Under the pieces are notes generated by a model. It made no database searches and was not told the origin of the DNA. It worked only from the letters and a program-made list of their open reading frames with translations. Shown one piece after another: positions 18,961 to 27,357 of a DNA stretch of 64,000 nt (positions are counted from its first letter, which is position 1; each line of letters begins with the position of its first letter). This DNA comes from CAYGDP01 sp964348665 (GTDB lineage Bacteria; Verrucomicrobiota; Verrucomicrobiia; Palsa-1439; CAYGDP01). Made by a program: the position numbers and the translations under genes. The stretch is from NCBI GenBank assembly GCA_964348665.1, contig CAYGDP010000011.1, positions 62,001 to 126,000 on the forward strand, in the 5' to 3' direction.

Positions 18961-20246
18961 CACAACCCATAATGCTCCACGGCATTATCATGCAGCAGGC
19001 GGCGTGCGACGAAGAGGGCGTGATCTTCGCTAAAATAGCCATCTTCGACCTTTTGGGCCAGCACGGTGGTGAGTTGTTTTTTGATCATGCGAACTTTCGC
19101 GTAGCCCCATTCGACGTAGTAGGCGTCGCTAAAGAAGCCGTTGGTTTTGTTGACCGGGAGCATCTCGATGCGCTCGGCCAGCGCTTGCTGGATGTAGCTG
19201 GGATAAAATGTGTACCACCAATGACCGCTGAAATAGACATTGGGGAATACCTTGGCGTAAGCTGTGAGTTCATGGGTAAGGACGCGGTTGAGCAGCATGA
19301 ACTCGAATTTCACATCGGGGTAGGCGTTGAAGAGGTCGTCAAAGGCGCGTACCATGCGCGGCTCGAACCCGAGAAGGTCTTTGGGGAAGCTGGTCGCCGC
19401 GTTGCGGTATACGTTACGATAAACACCGATCAATAAAAACATTGGGAGGCGATGAAGCCGCGCTTGCTCGATGTATTGCTGGAAGACGTAGCTGCGCAGA
19501 GTGATGAACTCCGCATCGGTAACTCGCGCGCCTTTGAGGACGGTGGAGAAGACGCGCTCGGCGTCGCGCGCATCGGCCCAAGCGAAGGTAAAATCGGGCG
19601 GAAGCGAAAAGCTGATTTGTTTCGCGCCGCGCGCTTTGTGGGTGGCGAAGATTTTGGTGATGGCTTTTCGGAGCGTACCTAGCGAGGTCAGTTCGATGTC
19701 GCAGGATTTCTCGATGCGACCGAGGTTGACGGGATCGGCGATGCCGTTGATGAGAGGATCAATGCGGAGCGAGGGGATGAAGAATTTTTTGTCGTAGCCG
19801 CGATAATCTTCGCCGTATTCGTTGGTCATGAAACTGGCGTCGGTCTGGATCCGGTCGCGAAGGACGTGTTGCCACCAACCGCGTTGGCGCAACTTGGCAT
19901 TGGCTTGCGAATAAAGCTTCTTCCAGGTTTTGGTCGTGACGGTATCGTCTTCGAAGCCAAAGAGGTCACGCGCCATCTGCATGAAGCACCACCAAGTAGC
20001 GGTGTTGGCGATGCGCGGGAAAAATGGCACCATGGTGGCAAGCTTCGCTTCGGGCGATTTGGCGGCGCGGAATTTCGCATAGCTCCATCCTGCAGATTCC
20101 AATTCGGTGGTGATGTAGTGGTAACCGAGGATATCTACGAGGTTTTGCGCCGAAGGCTGTTGCCAGCGCAAATGGGTATGGATGTCAATGACGCGCAATG
20201 CGTCGATGGCGGCGCCGAGCCGTTGTCGGAGGTTTTGTGGTGGCAT
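18960..20246 (-). CDS. Amidohydrolase-superfamily protein (uronate-isomerase-like)
   Basis: About 428 residues. The N-terminal metal motif RVIDIHTHLRW is typical of amidohydrolase barrels. A late block, NVYFSGHWWYTFYPSYIQ followed by FFSDAYYVEWGYAKV, supplies the His, Trp and Asp positions expected near the C-terminal strands. The overall layout, with large helical insertions early on, resembles uronate isomerases, but the match is not close enough for a firm name. Such enzymes open or isomerise hexuronates, which would fit the other carbohydrate genes. The ATG at 20246 is chosen because the extra upstream residues look like translated non-coding sequence. Confidence 0.6.
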   Translation of the reverse strand: MPPQNLRQRLGAAIDALRVIDIHTHLRWQQPSAQNLVDILGYHYITTELESAGWSYAKFRAAKSPEAKLATMVPFFPRIANTATWWCFMQMARDLFGFEDDTVTTKTWKKLYSQANAKLRQRGWWQHVLRDRIQTDASFMTNEYGEDYRGYDKKFFIPSLRIDPLINGIADPVNLGRIEKSCDIELTSLGTLRKAITKIFATHKARGAKQISFSLPPDFTFAWADARDAERVFSTVLKGARVTDAEFITLRSYVFQQYIEQARLHRLPMFLLIGVYRNVYRNAATSFPKDLLGFEPRMVRAFDDLFNAYPDVKFEFMLLNRVLTHELTAYAKVFPNVYFSGHWWYTFYPSYIQQALAERIEMLPVNKTNGFFSDAYYVEWGYAKVRMIKKQLTTVLAQKVEDGYFSEDHALFVARRLLHDNAVEHYGL

Positions 20247-20278
20247 GGAGTTGATAATGCGAGCCGCCAACGCAAGCG

Positions 20279-20938
20279 TCAAGCGCGATTCTGGTTCTCC
20301 TCACCGAATAGGCGCGCTAATTCGGTAACTTCGCGGACGGCTTTGAGGATGCCGTCCACGCCGCTGTAATGGACGTTGAAGAGTTTGAGAATGACCCGGT
20401 CGTCGTACAGTTCAGCCGCAGAATTTGGAAGTTGACCACGGTCAACGAACTGGCCCAGGGCGCGACGCAACTTTTCAGACGCTAGCAATTCTTTGGCGGC
20501 AGATTCATTGTCGGATGTCACGTGACACGTGGCGTCAAAATCTTTGTCGCCGACTTGGAAGGCTCGTGGTTCGGCATGGCCACGGCGGCGGATGAAGATC
20601 AGGTCTTTGGCAGGTTTCGGTATTCTGGCGATGACAGCGATGTAATTGATGGGAACGGCGGCAACTCCGTAATGCCCACCGTGGACGGAGGCATATTTTA
20701 AGTTGCGGCCGATCTCGACGTGGATACCGTGGACGTCACCGCCAAAAGTCTCAAAGCGTTGATCATCGTAGTGCTGCCCTTGGTCAACGCCTAGGCTTTT
20801 CAGGCTGAGACGGCGGGTGGCTTCACGGATGGCTTTATCAACTCGCGATTGAAACCAGAAAAACGGAACAACCAGGATTGCGATGATCACGGCAACGAAT
20901 GCAATGATGCCGAGAAAGATTTGCAGGCCTTCGCTCAC
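20279..20938 (-). CDS. Single-pass membrane protein of unknown function
   Basis: The 219-residue product has one N-terminal membrane segment (LQIFLGIIAFVAVIIAILVVPFF) and a soluble cytoplasmic or periplasmic domain containing HVEIGRNLKYASVHGGHYG and a later DRVILKLFNVHYSG. I do not recognise a family. It starts with GTG at 20938. It follows the last oxidase-operon gene (DUF420) by 61 bases, and the amidohydrolase start lies 32 bases further on, so it may be co-transcribed with either. Confidence 0.5.
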   Translation of the reverse strand: MSEGLQIFLGIIAFVAVIIAILVVPFFWFQSRVDKAIREATRRLSLKSLGVDQGQHYDDQRFETFGGDVHGIHVEIGRNLKYASVHGGHYGVAAVPINYIAVIARIPKPAKDLIFIRRRGHAEPRAFQVGDKDFDATCHVTSDNESAAKELLASEKLRRALGQFVDRGQLPNSAAELYDDRVILKLFNVHYSGVDGILKAVREVTELARLFGEENQNRA

Positions 20939-20999
20939 AGGCTACAGCTTGCGCGAGTGGAGGAGGAAGAGCAAGATAATGATTGTGACGGAAGAATGT

Positions 21000-21422
21000 T
21001 TACGACGGGTAGAGATGATAGAGCATCCAATAGACGACGACACCGGTGACGGAGACGTAGAGCCAAAGGGGGAGCGTCCAGCGTGCGATGGCTTTGTGGC
21101 GATCGAATTGTTCACGGAAAGCGCGGCGGAGGGTCACGAGTACAAGAGGGACGATGGCGATGGCGAGAATGATATGGGTGATGAGGATGAAGAAGTAGAC
21201 GGGGCGCACCCAACCTTGGCCGGTGAATTTTGTGGCGCCGTGACTGTAGTGATAGATGAGGTAACAGACCAGGAAAACGATTGAGACGACGAAAGCGGTG
21301 ATCATGCAGGCGCGGTGTGCGGTGATTTGCTTGCGGCGGATAAAGTAGTAGCCGAGGCAGAGCAACACGGCACTGGTGGCGTTCAATGTCGCGTTAATGT
21401 CGGGCAAAATCGAGATACTCAT
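21000..21422 (-). CDS. DUF420 membrane protein (oxidase-associated)
   Basis: A 140-residue protein with four predicted membrane helices. His residues in RKQITAHRACM, YHYSHGATKF, ILITHIILA and FDRHKAIARWTLPLWLYVSVTGVVVYWML match the DUF420/YozB family, commonly the last gene of cytochrome oxidase clusters and thought to help assembly or heme/copper delivery. The ATG at 21422 lies one base after the stop of the SCO gene, so the two are translationally coupled. Confidence 0.8.
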   Translation of the reverse strand: MSISILPDINATLNATSAVLLCLGYYFIRRKQITAHRACMITAFVVSIVFLVCYLIYHYSHGATKFTGQGWVRPVYFFILITHIILAIAIVPLVLVTLRRAFREQFDRHKAIARWTLPLWLYVSVTGVVVYWMLYHLYPS

Positions 21423-21423
21423 G

Positions 21424-22086
21424 CTAGTGTTTTTCCGCGAGGAGGGTGCCAACATCGCGCACTAATTTGTCGAGTTGGTCAGACTGTTCACTGTCATAAA
21501 GACCGCGAAGACGTCCACGTTTATCCACGAGGGCGAACTTTGTGCTATGAAAGACTACGTCCGCGCCGGGCTGCTGGCGTTGCTCGGCAGTTGTTTCACC
21601 CGCAGAGAGAAGGAAACTGTTTTGGATGAGCGTATAGATGGCGGTTTTGTCACCTGTCAGGAAAATCCATTTCGCCTTGTCGGCTTGGAATTTTTCTGCG
21701 TATTCCGTGAGCGCCTGCGGCGTGTCGCGTTCGGGGTCAACAGAGAACGACACCAGTCGCGTGTCCGGGAAATCGGTCAGGGTTTTTTGGAGGGCGGCCA
21801 TGCGGGAGGTCATGAGTGGGCACGGGCCGGCGCAATTAATGAAGATGAAATCAGCGATCCAAACTTTGCCTCGGAGGTCTTCGCGTTGGACGATGCGACC
21901 ACTTCGTTCGGTCAGGCTAAAAGCCCCAATATCCCCCATGACGGACGGGGGTTTTGGCATTGAGCGACGCTGCTCGCGCGCGTAACGAATGATCCCTGCA
22001 AAAATTAGCAATACCATCAAGACAAACACGGCGAGAAAGAGCCGCTGGAAAAGGGGGGTGGAAGGGGTGGACGACTCGGTGTTCAT
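21424..22086 (-). CDS. SCO1/SenC copper chaperone for cytochrome oxidase
   Basis: The 220-residue protein is anchored by an N-terminal helix (residues 14-33) and carries a thioredoxin-like domain. Copper ligands are visible: C85-A-G-P-C89 in FINCAGPCPLM and His180 in VVFHSTKF, the CxxxC plus His set of SCO proteins. These deliver copper to the CuA centre of subunit II or keep its cysteines reduced. The start at 22086 overlaps the upstream lipoprotein stop as ATGA, which rules out the longer open frame. Confidence 0.9.
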   Translation of the reverse strand: MNTESSTPSTPLFQRLFLAVFVLMVLLIFAGIIRYAREQRRSMPKPPSVMGDIGAFSLTERSGRIVQREDLRGKVWIADFIFINCAGPCPLMTSRMAALQKTLTDFPDTRLVSFSVDPERDTPQALTEYAEKFQADKAKWIFLTGDKTAIYTLIQNSFLLSAGETTAEQRQQPGADVVFHSTKFALVDKRGRLRGLYDSEQSDQLDKLVRDVGTLLAEKH

Positions 22087-22916
22087 TGGTTTGGTTGCTG
22101 TGAGGAGGAGGGCGATGGAGTTGGTGGTGGAGGTGTGAAAGTTAAATTGGCCGTATTCGTTTCGCCATCTTTCACTGTAAGGGTTGTGGTTACTACGCCA
22201 AATTTTTCGTGCCACGCTTCGAGGGTGTATGTGCCATAGGGCAGGCCGCTGATCCTGTAAGTGCCAGCTGCACCGGTCGTATCGAAGAACGGATGATCGA
22301 GCACGCCAATGTAGGCACGCATCCAGGGGTGGATGTCGCAGCCGATCTTGAGCATGATTTCTGTGGTAGTGACACTTTTCTTAAACGTATTTTTATCAAT
22401 TGTTCCGGCAGTGATTTGAGCGAAATTAAACGGCTTGTTTCCCGGGGCTGTAGGGAACGAGTGAACGTTATGGAGAGTGCCATCGCTGTTGAGGATGTGC
22501 AAATCCTGGCCGATTTGAACCCCGAGTACGCGAGGGGTGTAGAGGCAGCCTTTTTGGTTGAGAACGGCGGGCGCGGTTGGGACGGGATATTTTCCGTTGG
22601 GAAGCCCCGATTTAACACGGACGAATACATTTTGGAGAGTGCCGTTGGGATTTACGATGTAACGCTCATCGGGCACGATGCCGCCCACGTGCATTGCTGC
22701 GCACGCAGGATCGGTTGCAGTAATCACCGCCAACGTGGGAGTGGCGCCCGCAAGAGAAATGCTGCCGGTGATGGAGGCGGTGCCGGTCAATTGAACCGGG
22801 GTGGCAACGGTTGCTGCTGGCGCGGCAGGTTTAGCGGGTGCGGGGGGGGGCGGAGATTTTTTGCAGCCAGCAGAGAGAATTGCGATTGCCAACATCCAGG
22901 CCAATATCGTTTTCAT
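22083..22916 (-). CDS. Cupredoxin-like lipoprotein with C-terminal beta-sandwich
   Basis: The 277-residue protein has a lipobox (LSAGC, Cys18), then a Pro/Ala-rich linker. The central domain contains GTLHNVHSF and IGCDIHPWMRAY, which supply His and a C-x2-H-x2-M cluster, consistent with a type 1 copper site. A carboxypeptidase-regulatory-like segment (YRISGLPYGTYTLEAWHEKFG) and a Pro/Ser/Gln tail follow. It is a paralogue of the protein at 29265. Its place in the oxidase operon suggests an outer- or inner-membrane-tethered electron donor or copper carrier for the oxidase. Copper binding is inferred. Confidence 0.72.
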   Translation of the reverse strand: MKTILAWMLAIAILSAGCKKSPPPPAPAKPAAPAATVATPVQLTGTASITGSISLAGATPTLAVITATDPACAAMHVGGIVPDERYIVNPNGTLQNVFVRVKSGLPNGKYPVPTAPAVLNQKGCLYTPRVLGVQIGQDLHILNSDGTLHNVHSFPTAPGNKPFNFAQITAGTIDKNTFKKSVTTTEIMLKIGCDIHPWMRAYIGVLDHPFFDTTGAAGTYRISGLPYGTYTLEAWHEKFGVVTTTLTVKDGETNTANLTFTPPPPTPSPSSSQQPNQ

Positions 22917-22929
22917 GGTTTCCTCCCGA

Positions 22930-23844
22930 TTATTTTACCGTGCGATTCGCCACCAGCAAGGTGAGCAACAGCGGCAAGTAAATGATTGAAGCAAAAAACA
23001 GTCGTCGTGCTGCCGCATCGGTTTTTTGCCGTGCCAGTCCCGCGCCAAAGGCAAGAAAGGCCGCACCGAGCGCGAGCGAGCCGATTAGGTACACCGTGCC
23101 GGCCATATGCAGCCAATACGGCGCACAACCGGCCAAGATAAGTGCAAGTGTAGTGACGATGATTTCACGGGAGACAAGTCGGCCGCTAGGGTCGAGCACG
23201 GTGAGCATTGGATATCCGGCGCGCTGATAATCGTCGCGCCAGAGCCATGCGATCGCGAAGAAATGTGGCAATTGCCACCAAAACAAAATGCCAAACAAAG
23301 CCCATGCCTCTGCCGTAACAGAGCCGTACGCGGCCGCCCAACCGATCATCGGTGGGATCGCGCCTGGGATTGCGCCGATCCAGGTGCAAATTGGAGTATG
23401 TTTTTTTAGAGGGGTGTAGAGCAGCAGATAGGACGCAGTGGTAGCCGCGGCGAGCAAGGCTGTGATCATCGGTGCGGCTGCGGAGAGATACGTTAGTCCG
23501 GCCAATGACAAAACGACGCCGAAAACCAATGCTTCCGACGGCGTGACGCGGCCGGAGGGAATCGGTCGATCCATCGTGCGACGCATTACTTTTTCGGCAT
23601 CTTGCTCCATCCATTGATTTAAAGCGCTGGCGCCGCCTGCAACCAGCAAGGTACCGAGGAGAGTGTGCGTCAGCGCCCACCAATCCAACGCGGTTGATGA
23701 TCCGAGAAAAAAACCGATTCCCGTGGTCACCAAGACGAGGGTGTTAAGGCGAAGTTTCATCAGCTCGACAAATGCGCCGACGCGAGATCCCTTGGAGGCA
23801 GTGAGATTGCCCCCGGTCTTTTCGAGTTCGGCGCTGGTTTTCAT
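22930..23844 (-). CDS. ctaB: Protoheme IX farnesyltransferase
   Basis: The 304-residue polytopic protein is full length. It carries the UbiA-type motifs NQWMEQDAEKVMRRTMDRP, whose aspartates bind Mg and pyrophosphate, and the heme O synthase block WWQLPHFFAIAWLWRDDY. It farnesylates heme b to heme O, the step before CtaA. The correct start is the ATG at 23844, which overlaps the ctaA stop by four bases; the open frame upstream to 24471 is a shadow of ctaA. Confidence 0.95.
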   Translation of the reverse strand: MKTSAELEKTGGNLTASKGSRVGAFVELMKLRLNTLVLVTTGIGFFLGSSTALDWWALTHTLLGTLLVAGGASALNQWMEQDAEKVMRRTMDRPIPSGRVTPSEALVFGVVLSLAGLTYLSAAAPMITALLAAATTASYLLLYTPLKKHTPICTWIGAIPGAIPPMIGWAAAYGSVTAEAWALFGILFWWQLPHFFAIAWLWRDDYQRAGYPMLTVLDPSGRLVSREIIVTTLALILAGCAPYWLHMAGTVYLIGSLALGAAFLAFGAGLARQKTDAAARRLFFASIIYLPLLLTLLVANRTVK

Positions 23845-24782
23845 GTCGTTGGATGGGCGGGAGCGGAGGAAATGTTTGCTTTTGAAACGGAAGCACCATT
23901 TGTTGCCTGATAGGCGCGGAGTGTGAGGATGACGCTGGTGGCGAAGATGAGCGCTCCGAGCGCGACGTGTGCAGTGGGAACAAGCGCTTGCGAAGCGGTG
24001 GCGGGGAGGTCGGGCTGCCGTTGCGAACGAAGAAGCAGCGAAGCAAATCCTAGGAACAATTGCGCCAGCAACAGCGCGCCCAACAGCAACGCCGGTCGTG
24101 TAACGGTCGCATCCTTGGGGCAGTGATTCATCGCGACGGAGAGAACCGCTATCGCGGCTGCAAGGACAAGGAAAGCGGTGATGATGTGCGCGGTGGCGCC
24201 GGCAGTGGTGTGTCGGGTGAGCGCGCCGAGAAAGATTTGAAGATAGACGAGGACCGTTGTCGCCAAGCAAACGGTTCGAAAGTATGGCGGCGGAGAGGAA
24301 GTGGTGGAGGCAGAACTGAACCAGCGGGGCGAGGTAAGTTGCGCCAGAGAGATGGCGATTGCGAAAAAGCCTTGCGCGAGACAAGCATGCAGAATCGGAA
24401 GTTTTGCAGAGAGAGCCGGGAAGTGATTGACCAGTACGACGCGCATGCCGCCGATTATGCCTTGAATACAAACTGCGACAACGGCTGCGAGCGCGAGCCA
24501 GCGGACGCTACGGCGTGGCTCCCGGAACCAGATCCAAACAGCGAGTGTGATCGTGAGGAGCCCTACAATGGCGCCAATAACTCGGTGTCCATATTCGTAG
24601 ATGACGTTGCCAATCCAGTGTTCGCGCGGGAGGAGGAAAAAACCGTAGTTCGTCGGCCAGTCGGGGATCGCAAGCGCAGCGCCAGTACTGGTGACGAGAC
24701 CGCCAGCAAAGATTAGAGGAAATGTGCAGTTGGCAGTCAACAGGGCGAACCGATGAATCCACAATCGCCCGTTTGAGTTCAT
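23841..24782 (-). CDS. ctaA: Heme A synthase (COX15/CtaA family)
   Basis: The 313-residue protein has eight predicted helices in two four-helix halves. Heme-ligand His residues lie in YEYGHRVIGAIVG, ILHACLAQGF, LTRHTTAGATAHII and PTAHVALGALIF, and the first loop reads TSTGAALAIPDWP, as in the family. It oxidises the heme O methyl group to the formyl of heme A. The gene starts ten bases after coxII and overlaps ctaB, placing heme A biosynthesis inside the oxidase operon. This implies an aa3-type enzyme. Confidence 0.94.
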   Translation of the reverse strand: MNSNGRLWIHRFALLTANCTFPLIFAGGLVTSTGAALAIPDWPTNYGFFLLPREHWIGNVIYEYGHRVIGAIVGLLTITLAVWIWFREPRRSVRWLALAAVVAVCIQGIIGGMRVVLVNHFPALSAKLPILHACLAQGFFAIAISLAQLTSPRWFSSASTTSSPPPYFRTVCLATTVLVYLQIFLGALTRHTTAGATAHIITAFLVLAAAIAVLSVAMNHCPKDATVTRPALLLGALLLAQLFLGFASLLLRSQRQPDLPATASQALVPTAHVALGALIFATSVILTLRAYQATNGASVSKANISSAPAHPTT

Positions 24783-24791
24783 GGTAAGCCG

Positions 24792-25559
24792 TTATTCGTA
24801 GCTGCCGCCAGGGCCGGCCTTGGCTTTCTCCGTGATCCATTTGTCGAATTCGGCCTGGGACTCAACGGTGCAGAAGCCACGCATACCATAATGTCCCAAG
24901 CCGCAAAGTTGAGCACAGACGATTTCATATTTTCCCTCTTTGGTTGGCTTGAACCAAAGGGGAATGCTAAGGCCGGGCATGGCGTCTTGGCAAACCCGCA
25001 TTTGGAGAATTTTGAAGCTATGGATGACATCCTTGGAGGAAACATTGATGATGACGGTTTTATTGAGGGGGACGTGAAGTAGATCGAGGATGACGACGTC
25101 ATCTTTACCATTCGGATCGTCCATATCGCGACCAAGTGGATTGTTTTTGTCGACGAACTTGAAGTCCACTTTTCCCATTTTGCCGTCCGGGCCCGGGTAA
25201 TGGATTGTCCATTTGAATTGCTCGCCAATCGCGCGCACCTGAAGAGCACCTTCTTTTGAGGGGAATTCGTTAACGCGCGCGACCCAGAGCGGAATGGCAA
25301 GCACAATCAGGAAGATCACGTCGCAAGCGATTACGACGTACTCGGTATACTTGTAGGTCGGGTTTGTCAGCCCGCGATAGTCGGCTTTCGGATTACGCTT
25401 GGCACTAAAGCGAACCAGCGTGTAAACGAAGAAAATAGTCCAGCCGATAAACAACACCAGCACGAACCAGTGGAGCAATTCGAGCATCCAATCGATCTGC
25501 GCCGCGTGAGCGGATGCAGCGGGCTGCATTCCCATCAAGTCATTTAGGAAGTTCGTCAT
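24792..25559 (-). CDS. coxB: Cytochrome c oxidase subunit II
   Basis: The 255-residue protein has two membrane helices (about residues 28-52 and 72-95) and a C-terminal cupredoxin domain. CuA ligands are present: His180 (DVIHSF), C215, C219, His223 and Met226 in CAQLCGLGHYGM. The position normally held by Glu (E198 in the bovine enzyme) is Gln217. There is no fused cytochrome c domain, so electrons must come from a separate carrier. No cleaved signal peptide is apparent. It is seventh in the operon rather than ahead of coxI, as is common elsewhere. Confidence 0.95.
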   Translation of the reverse strand: MTNFLNDLMGMQPAASAHAAQIDWMLELLHWFVLVLFIGWTIFFVYTLVRFSAKRNPKADYRGLTNPTYKYTEYVVIACDVIFLIVLAIPLWVARVNEFPSKEGALQVRAIGEQFKWTIHYPGPDGKMGKVDFKFVDKNNPLGRDMDDPNGKDDVVILDLLHVPLNKTVIINVSSKDVIHSFKILQMRVCQDAMPGLSIPLWFKPTKEGKYEIVCAQLCGLGHYGMRGFCTVESQAEFDKWITEKAKAGPGGSYE

Positions 25560-25580
25560 GGGTGATTACTCTTTCGTTGG

Positions 25581-25931
25581 TCATTCAGGAAACGTAAAAC
25601 GGCGGAGCGTCGAGTGCGGATGGCCGTGGCGAAGCTCGCTGCGCTTGGAGGAAGCGCTCCCGGCATTGCTCTCGCTTGCGTCGGATTTCCATTCCCAACG
25701 TGGGGTTGGATACGGCTCTTCTTCGGAGTCAAGCGCCTCCGGGCCGGGCACATCGCCAGCGGCTTGTTTTTCTTTGCGTGAGAGATACACGGCGAAAATG
25801 GCAAACGCACCCAGCACCATCATGGTAATTCCGACGAGCGCAAGGACGAAAAGGGTAGAGGCGAGCGAGGAATTGGCCTGCGAACTACCGAAGCAGACCG
25901 CACAGGCGAATACGAAGCAAGATGCGATCAT
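25581..25931 (-). CDS. Small membrane protein of the oxidase operon
   Basis: About 116 residues: an N-terminal signal-like helix (MIASCFVFACAVCFG), a second hydrophobic segment (STLFVLALVGITMMVLGAFAIFAVYL), then a charged tail with an acidic, Pro-rich stretch (GPEALDSEEEPYPTPRWEW). The start overlaps the stop of the preceding small gene as ATGA and coxII follows after 21 bases. No family recognised. Position and topology suggest an accessory or assembly subunit. Confidence 0.6.
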   Translation of the reverse strand: MIASCFVFACAVCFGSSQANSSLASTLFVLALVGITMMVLGAFAIFAVYLSRKEKQAAGDVPGPEALDSEEEPYPTPRWEWKSDASESNAGSASSKRSELRHGHPHSTLRRFTFPE

Positions 25932-26158
25932 CGCAACCCCTCCTGCCTGATTTTTCGAAAGAACCAGAGGCCATACACGGCCAAACCGGCAGCTACGCCA
26001 AACGAAACGGTGCCAAAAGTGAAATACCCTGGCTTGGCGTCCTCGTAACTGGCCCAAACGCCCCACACACCACATCCGACCGCCAGGAGGATGGCGGTGG
26101 CAATAAAAAAAAGATGGACGTTTTTAATGGACACGGCTGGGATCGACAGAATCACCAT
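25928..26158 (-). CDS. Small two-helix membrane protein of the oxidase operon
   Basis: Up to 76 residues with two hydrophobic helices (HLFFIATAILLAVGCGVWGVW and FGTVSFGVAAGLAVYGLWFF). The annotated ATG at 26158 overlaps the subunit IV gene by 35 bases; a GTG at 26134 would give 68 residues and an 11-base overlap and is at least as likely. The gene overlaps the next one by four bases. I recognise no family. A small oxidase subunit or assembly factor is the likely role. Confidence 0.58.
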   Translation of the reverse strand: MVILSIPAVSIKNVHLFFIATAILLAVGCGVWGVWASYEDAKPGYFTFGTVSFGVAAGLAVYGLWFFRKIRQEGLR

Positions 26159-26504
26159 AGGTAAACAACGTCAATGCAATCAATCCGGCAAAAAAGATAA
26201 ATGCAAAAATCAGCACTTGGAAAACAACCCGCTTTTCACCGATCAGGTGCATGAAAACACCGGCCACCAACGTCGCTTTGAAAGTGGCGACAATCAGTGC
26301 CAGCACGATGTTGCCCATGTGACCGAGGTGAATATAGGACGCGAGGACCGTGGCGACGGTCAACACGAGGAGAGCAAGAAAAACACCAATGGCAAGCTTG
26401 ATATGCTTGTCGAAGTGCTCGTCGGCATGATGCCCACCGGAGTCAGCGGCAAGCGGTTCGGCGGGGGACTTTGCAGATTTGTCGTCAGGTTGTTGGTGGC
26501 TCAT
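26124..26504 (-). CDS. coxD: Cytochrome c oxidase subunit IV
   Basis: The 126-residue protein has a His/charge-rich N-terminal tail (about 35 residues) and three membrane helices, with the family block GNIVLALIVATFKATLVAGVFMHLI. This is the prokaryotic subunit IV of caa3/aa3-type oxidases. It lies nine bases after coxIII. The family role is stabilising the complex; it has no catalytic residues. Confidence 0.88.
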   Translation of the reverse strand: MSHQQPDDKSAKSPAEPLAADSGGHHADEHFDKHIKLAIGVFLALLVLTVATVLASYIHLGHMGNIVLALIVATFKATLVAGVFMHLIGEKRVVFQVLIFAFIFFAGLIALTLFTYGDSVDPSRVH

Positions 26505-26513
26505 TTCGCTCCT

Positions 26514-27353
26514 TTACAAGAGATAGAACACAGGAAAGAGGAAAATCCAGACTAGATCAACGAAGTGCCAGAACAAGCCGGTGACCTCGACCCGGTTAGT
26601 AAACCGCTTGGGGTCGGTCTTCCACATCCGACTGCCGGGTCCCCAGAAATAGAAGTTTACGATAGTGCCACCGAGCACATGAAGACCGTGAAGACCGGTG
26701 AGCGTGAAATAAATGGCGAAATAAGTATGATACCATGGGCCCCACGTTGTCGGACCGCGCTTGATGGAGGCGCGACCAATATGAAGGGTCGGGCCATGGT
26801 CACCGTGAGCGCCGGCTTCAACTTTCCCTTCGCTGTGTCCTCGTTTTTCCATAAGCTTAATTGTGCGGTCATCCGCGACGAGGACGACGGTTTTCTCGTC
26901 TTTACTTTCTTCGAGATGACCGGAAAGCGCATCGCCTTCATGAAACTGGACACCATTGATAACAACCTGCTCTTTGAGCACGACGCCGTGATGACTAAAC
27001 TTATCCGGCCACTCCTTGGCAAGCTTGACGACAAGGAAAGCTAGGCCTGCTATAATTGTCAGCAACATATAAAGGCGGAACGCGCTGAAATTTTTCTTTA
27101 CCAGAGACGCCCATGCCAACACGACGGTGATGCTGGAGCCGATCAGGATCGCCGTGTTGAAGGTACCGATGGGGATATTTAGATGTTCGCGGCCCTGCGG
27201 CCAATCTGGAGATGTAACTCGCAGCACGATATAGGTGGCAAAGAGCCCTCCGAAAAGGAGGACTTCGCTGGCTAGAAACAGCCATATTCCAAGTTTTGCG
27301 TTCCACAGGCCGGTGTCCTGGCGTGGTTTGACGGTATAAGGGATGATATCCAT
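26514..27353 (-). CDS. coxC: Cytochrome c oxidase subunit III with a large inserted loop
   Basis: The 279-residue protein has the five-helix architecture seen in bacterial subunit III, with conserved GIWLFLASEVLLFGGLF and TGLHGLHVLGG and the C-terminal helix WHFVDLVWIFLF. Between helix 3 (ends about 112) and the helix starting near 206 lies a roughly 90-residue hydrophilic segment, much longer than the usual loop. It contains VVINGVQFHEGDALSG and a His/Gly-rich run (HGDHGPTLHIG). The ATG at 27353 is four bases after coxI; the longer open frame reads into coxI. Confidence 0.92.
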   Translation of the reverse strand: MDIIPYTVKPRQDTGLWNAKLGIWLFLASEVLLFGGLFATYIVLRVTSPDWPQGREHLNIPIGTFNTAILIGSSITVVLAWASLVKKNFSAFRLYMLLTIIAGLAFLVVKLAKEWPDKFSHHGVVLKEQVVINGVQFHEGDALSGHLEESKDEKTVVLVADDRTIKLMEKRGHSEGKVEAGAHGDHGPTLHIGRASIKRGPTTWGPWYHTYFAIYFTLTGLHGLHVLGGTIVNFYFWGPGSRMWKTDPKRFTNRVEVTGLFWHFVDLVWIFLFPVFYLL

Positions 27354-27357
27354 GAGT

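Noticed and set aside
23845..24471. Long N-terminal extension of ctaB
   Set aside because: The extra residues are antiparallel-frame translation of ctaA; the ATG at 23844 overlaps the ctaA stop by four bases as elsewhere in the operon.
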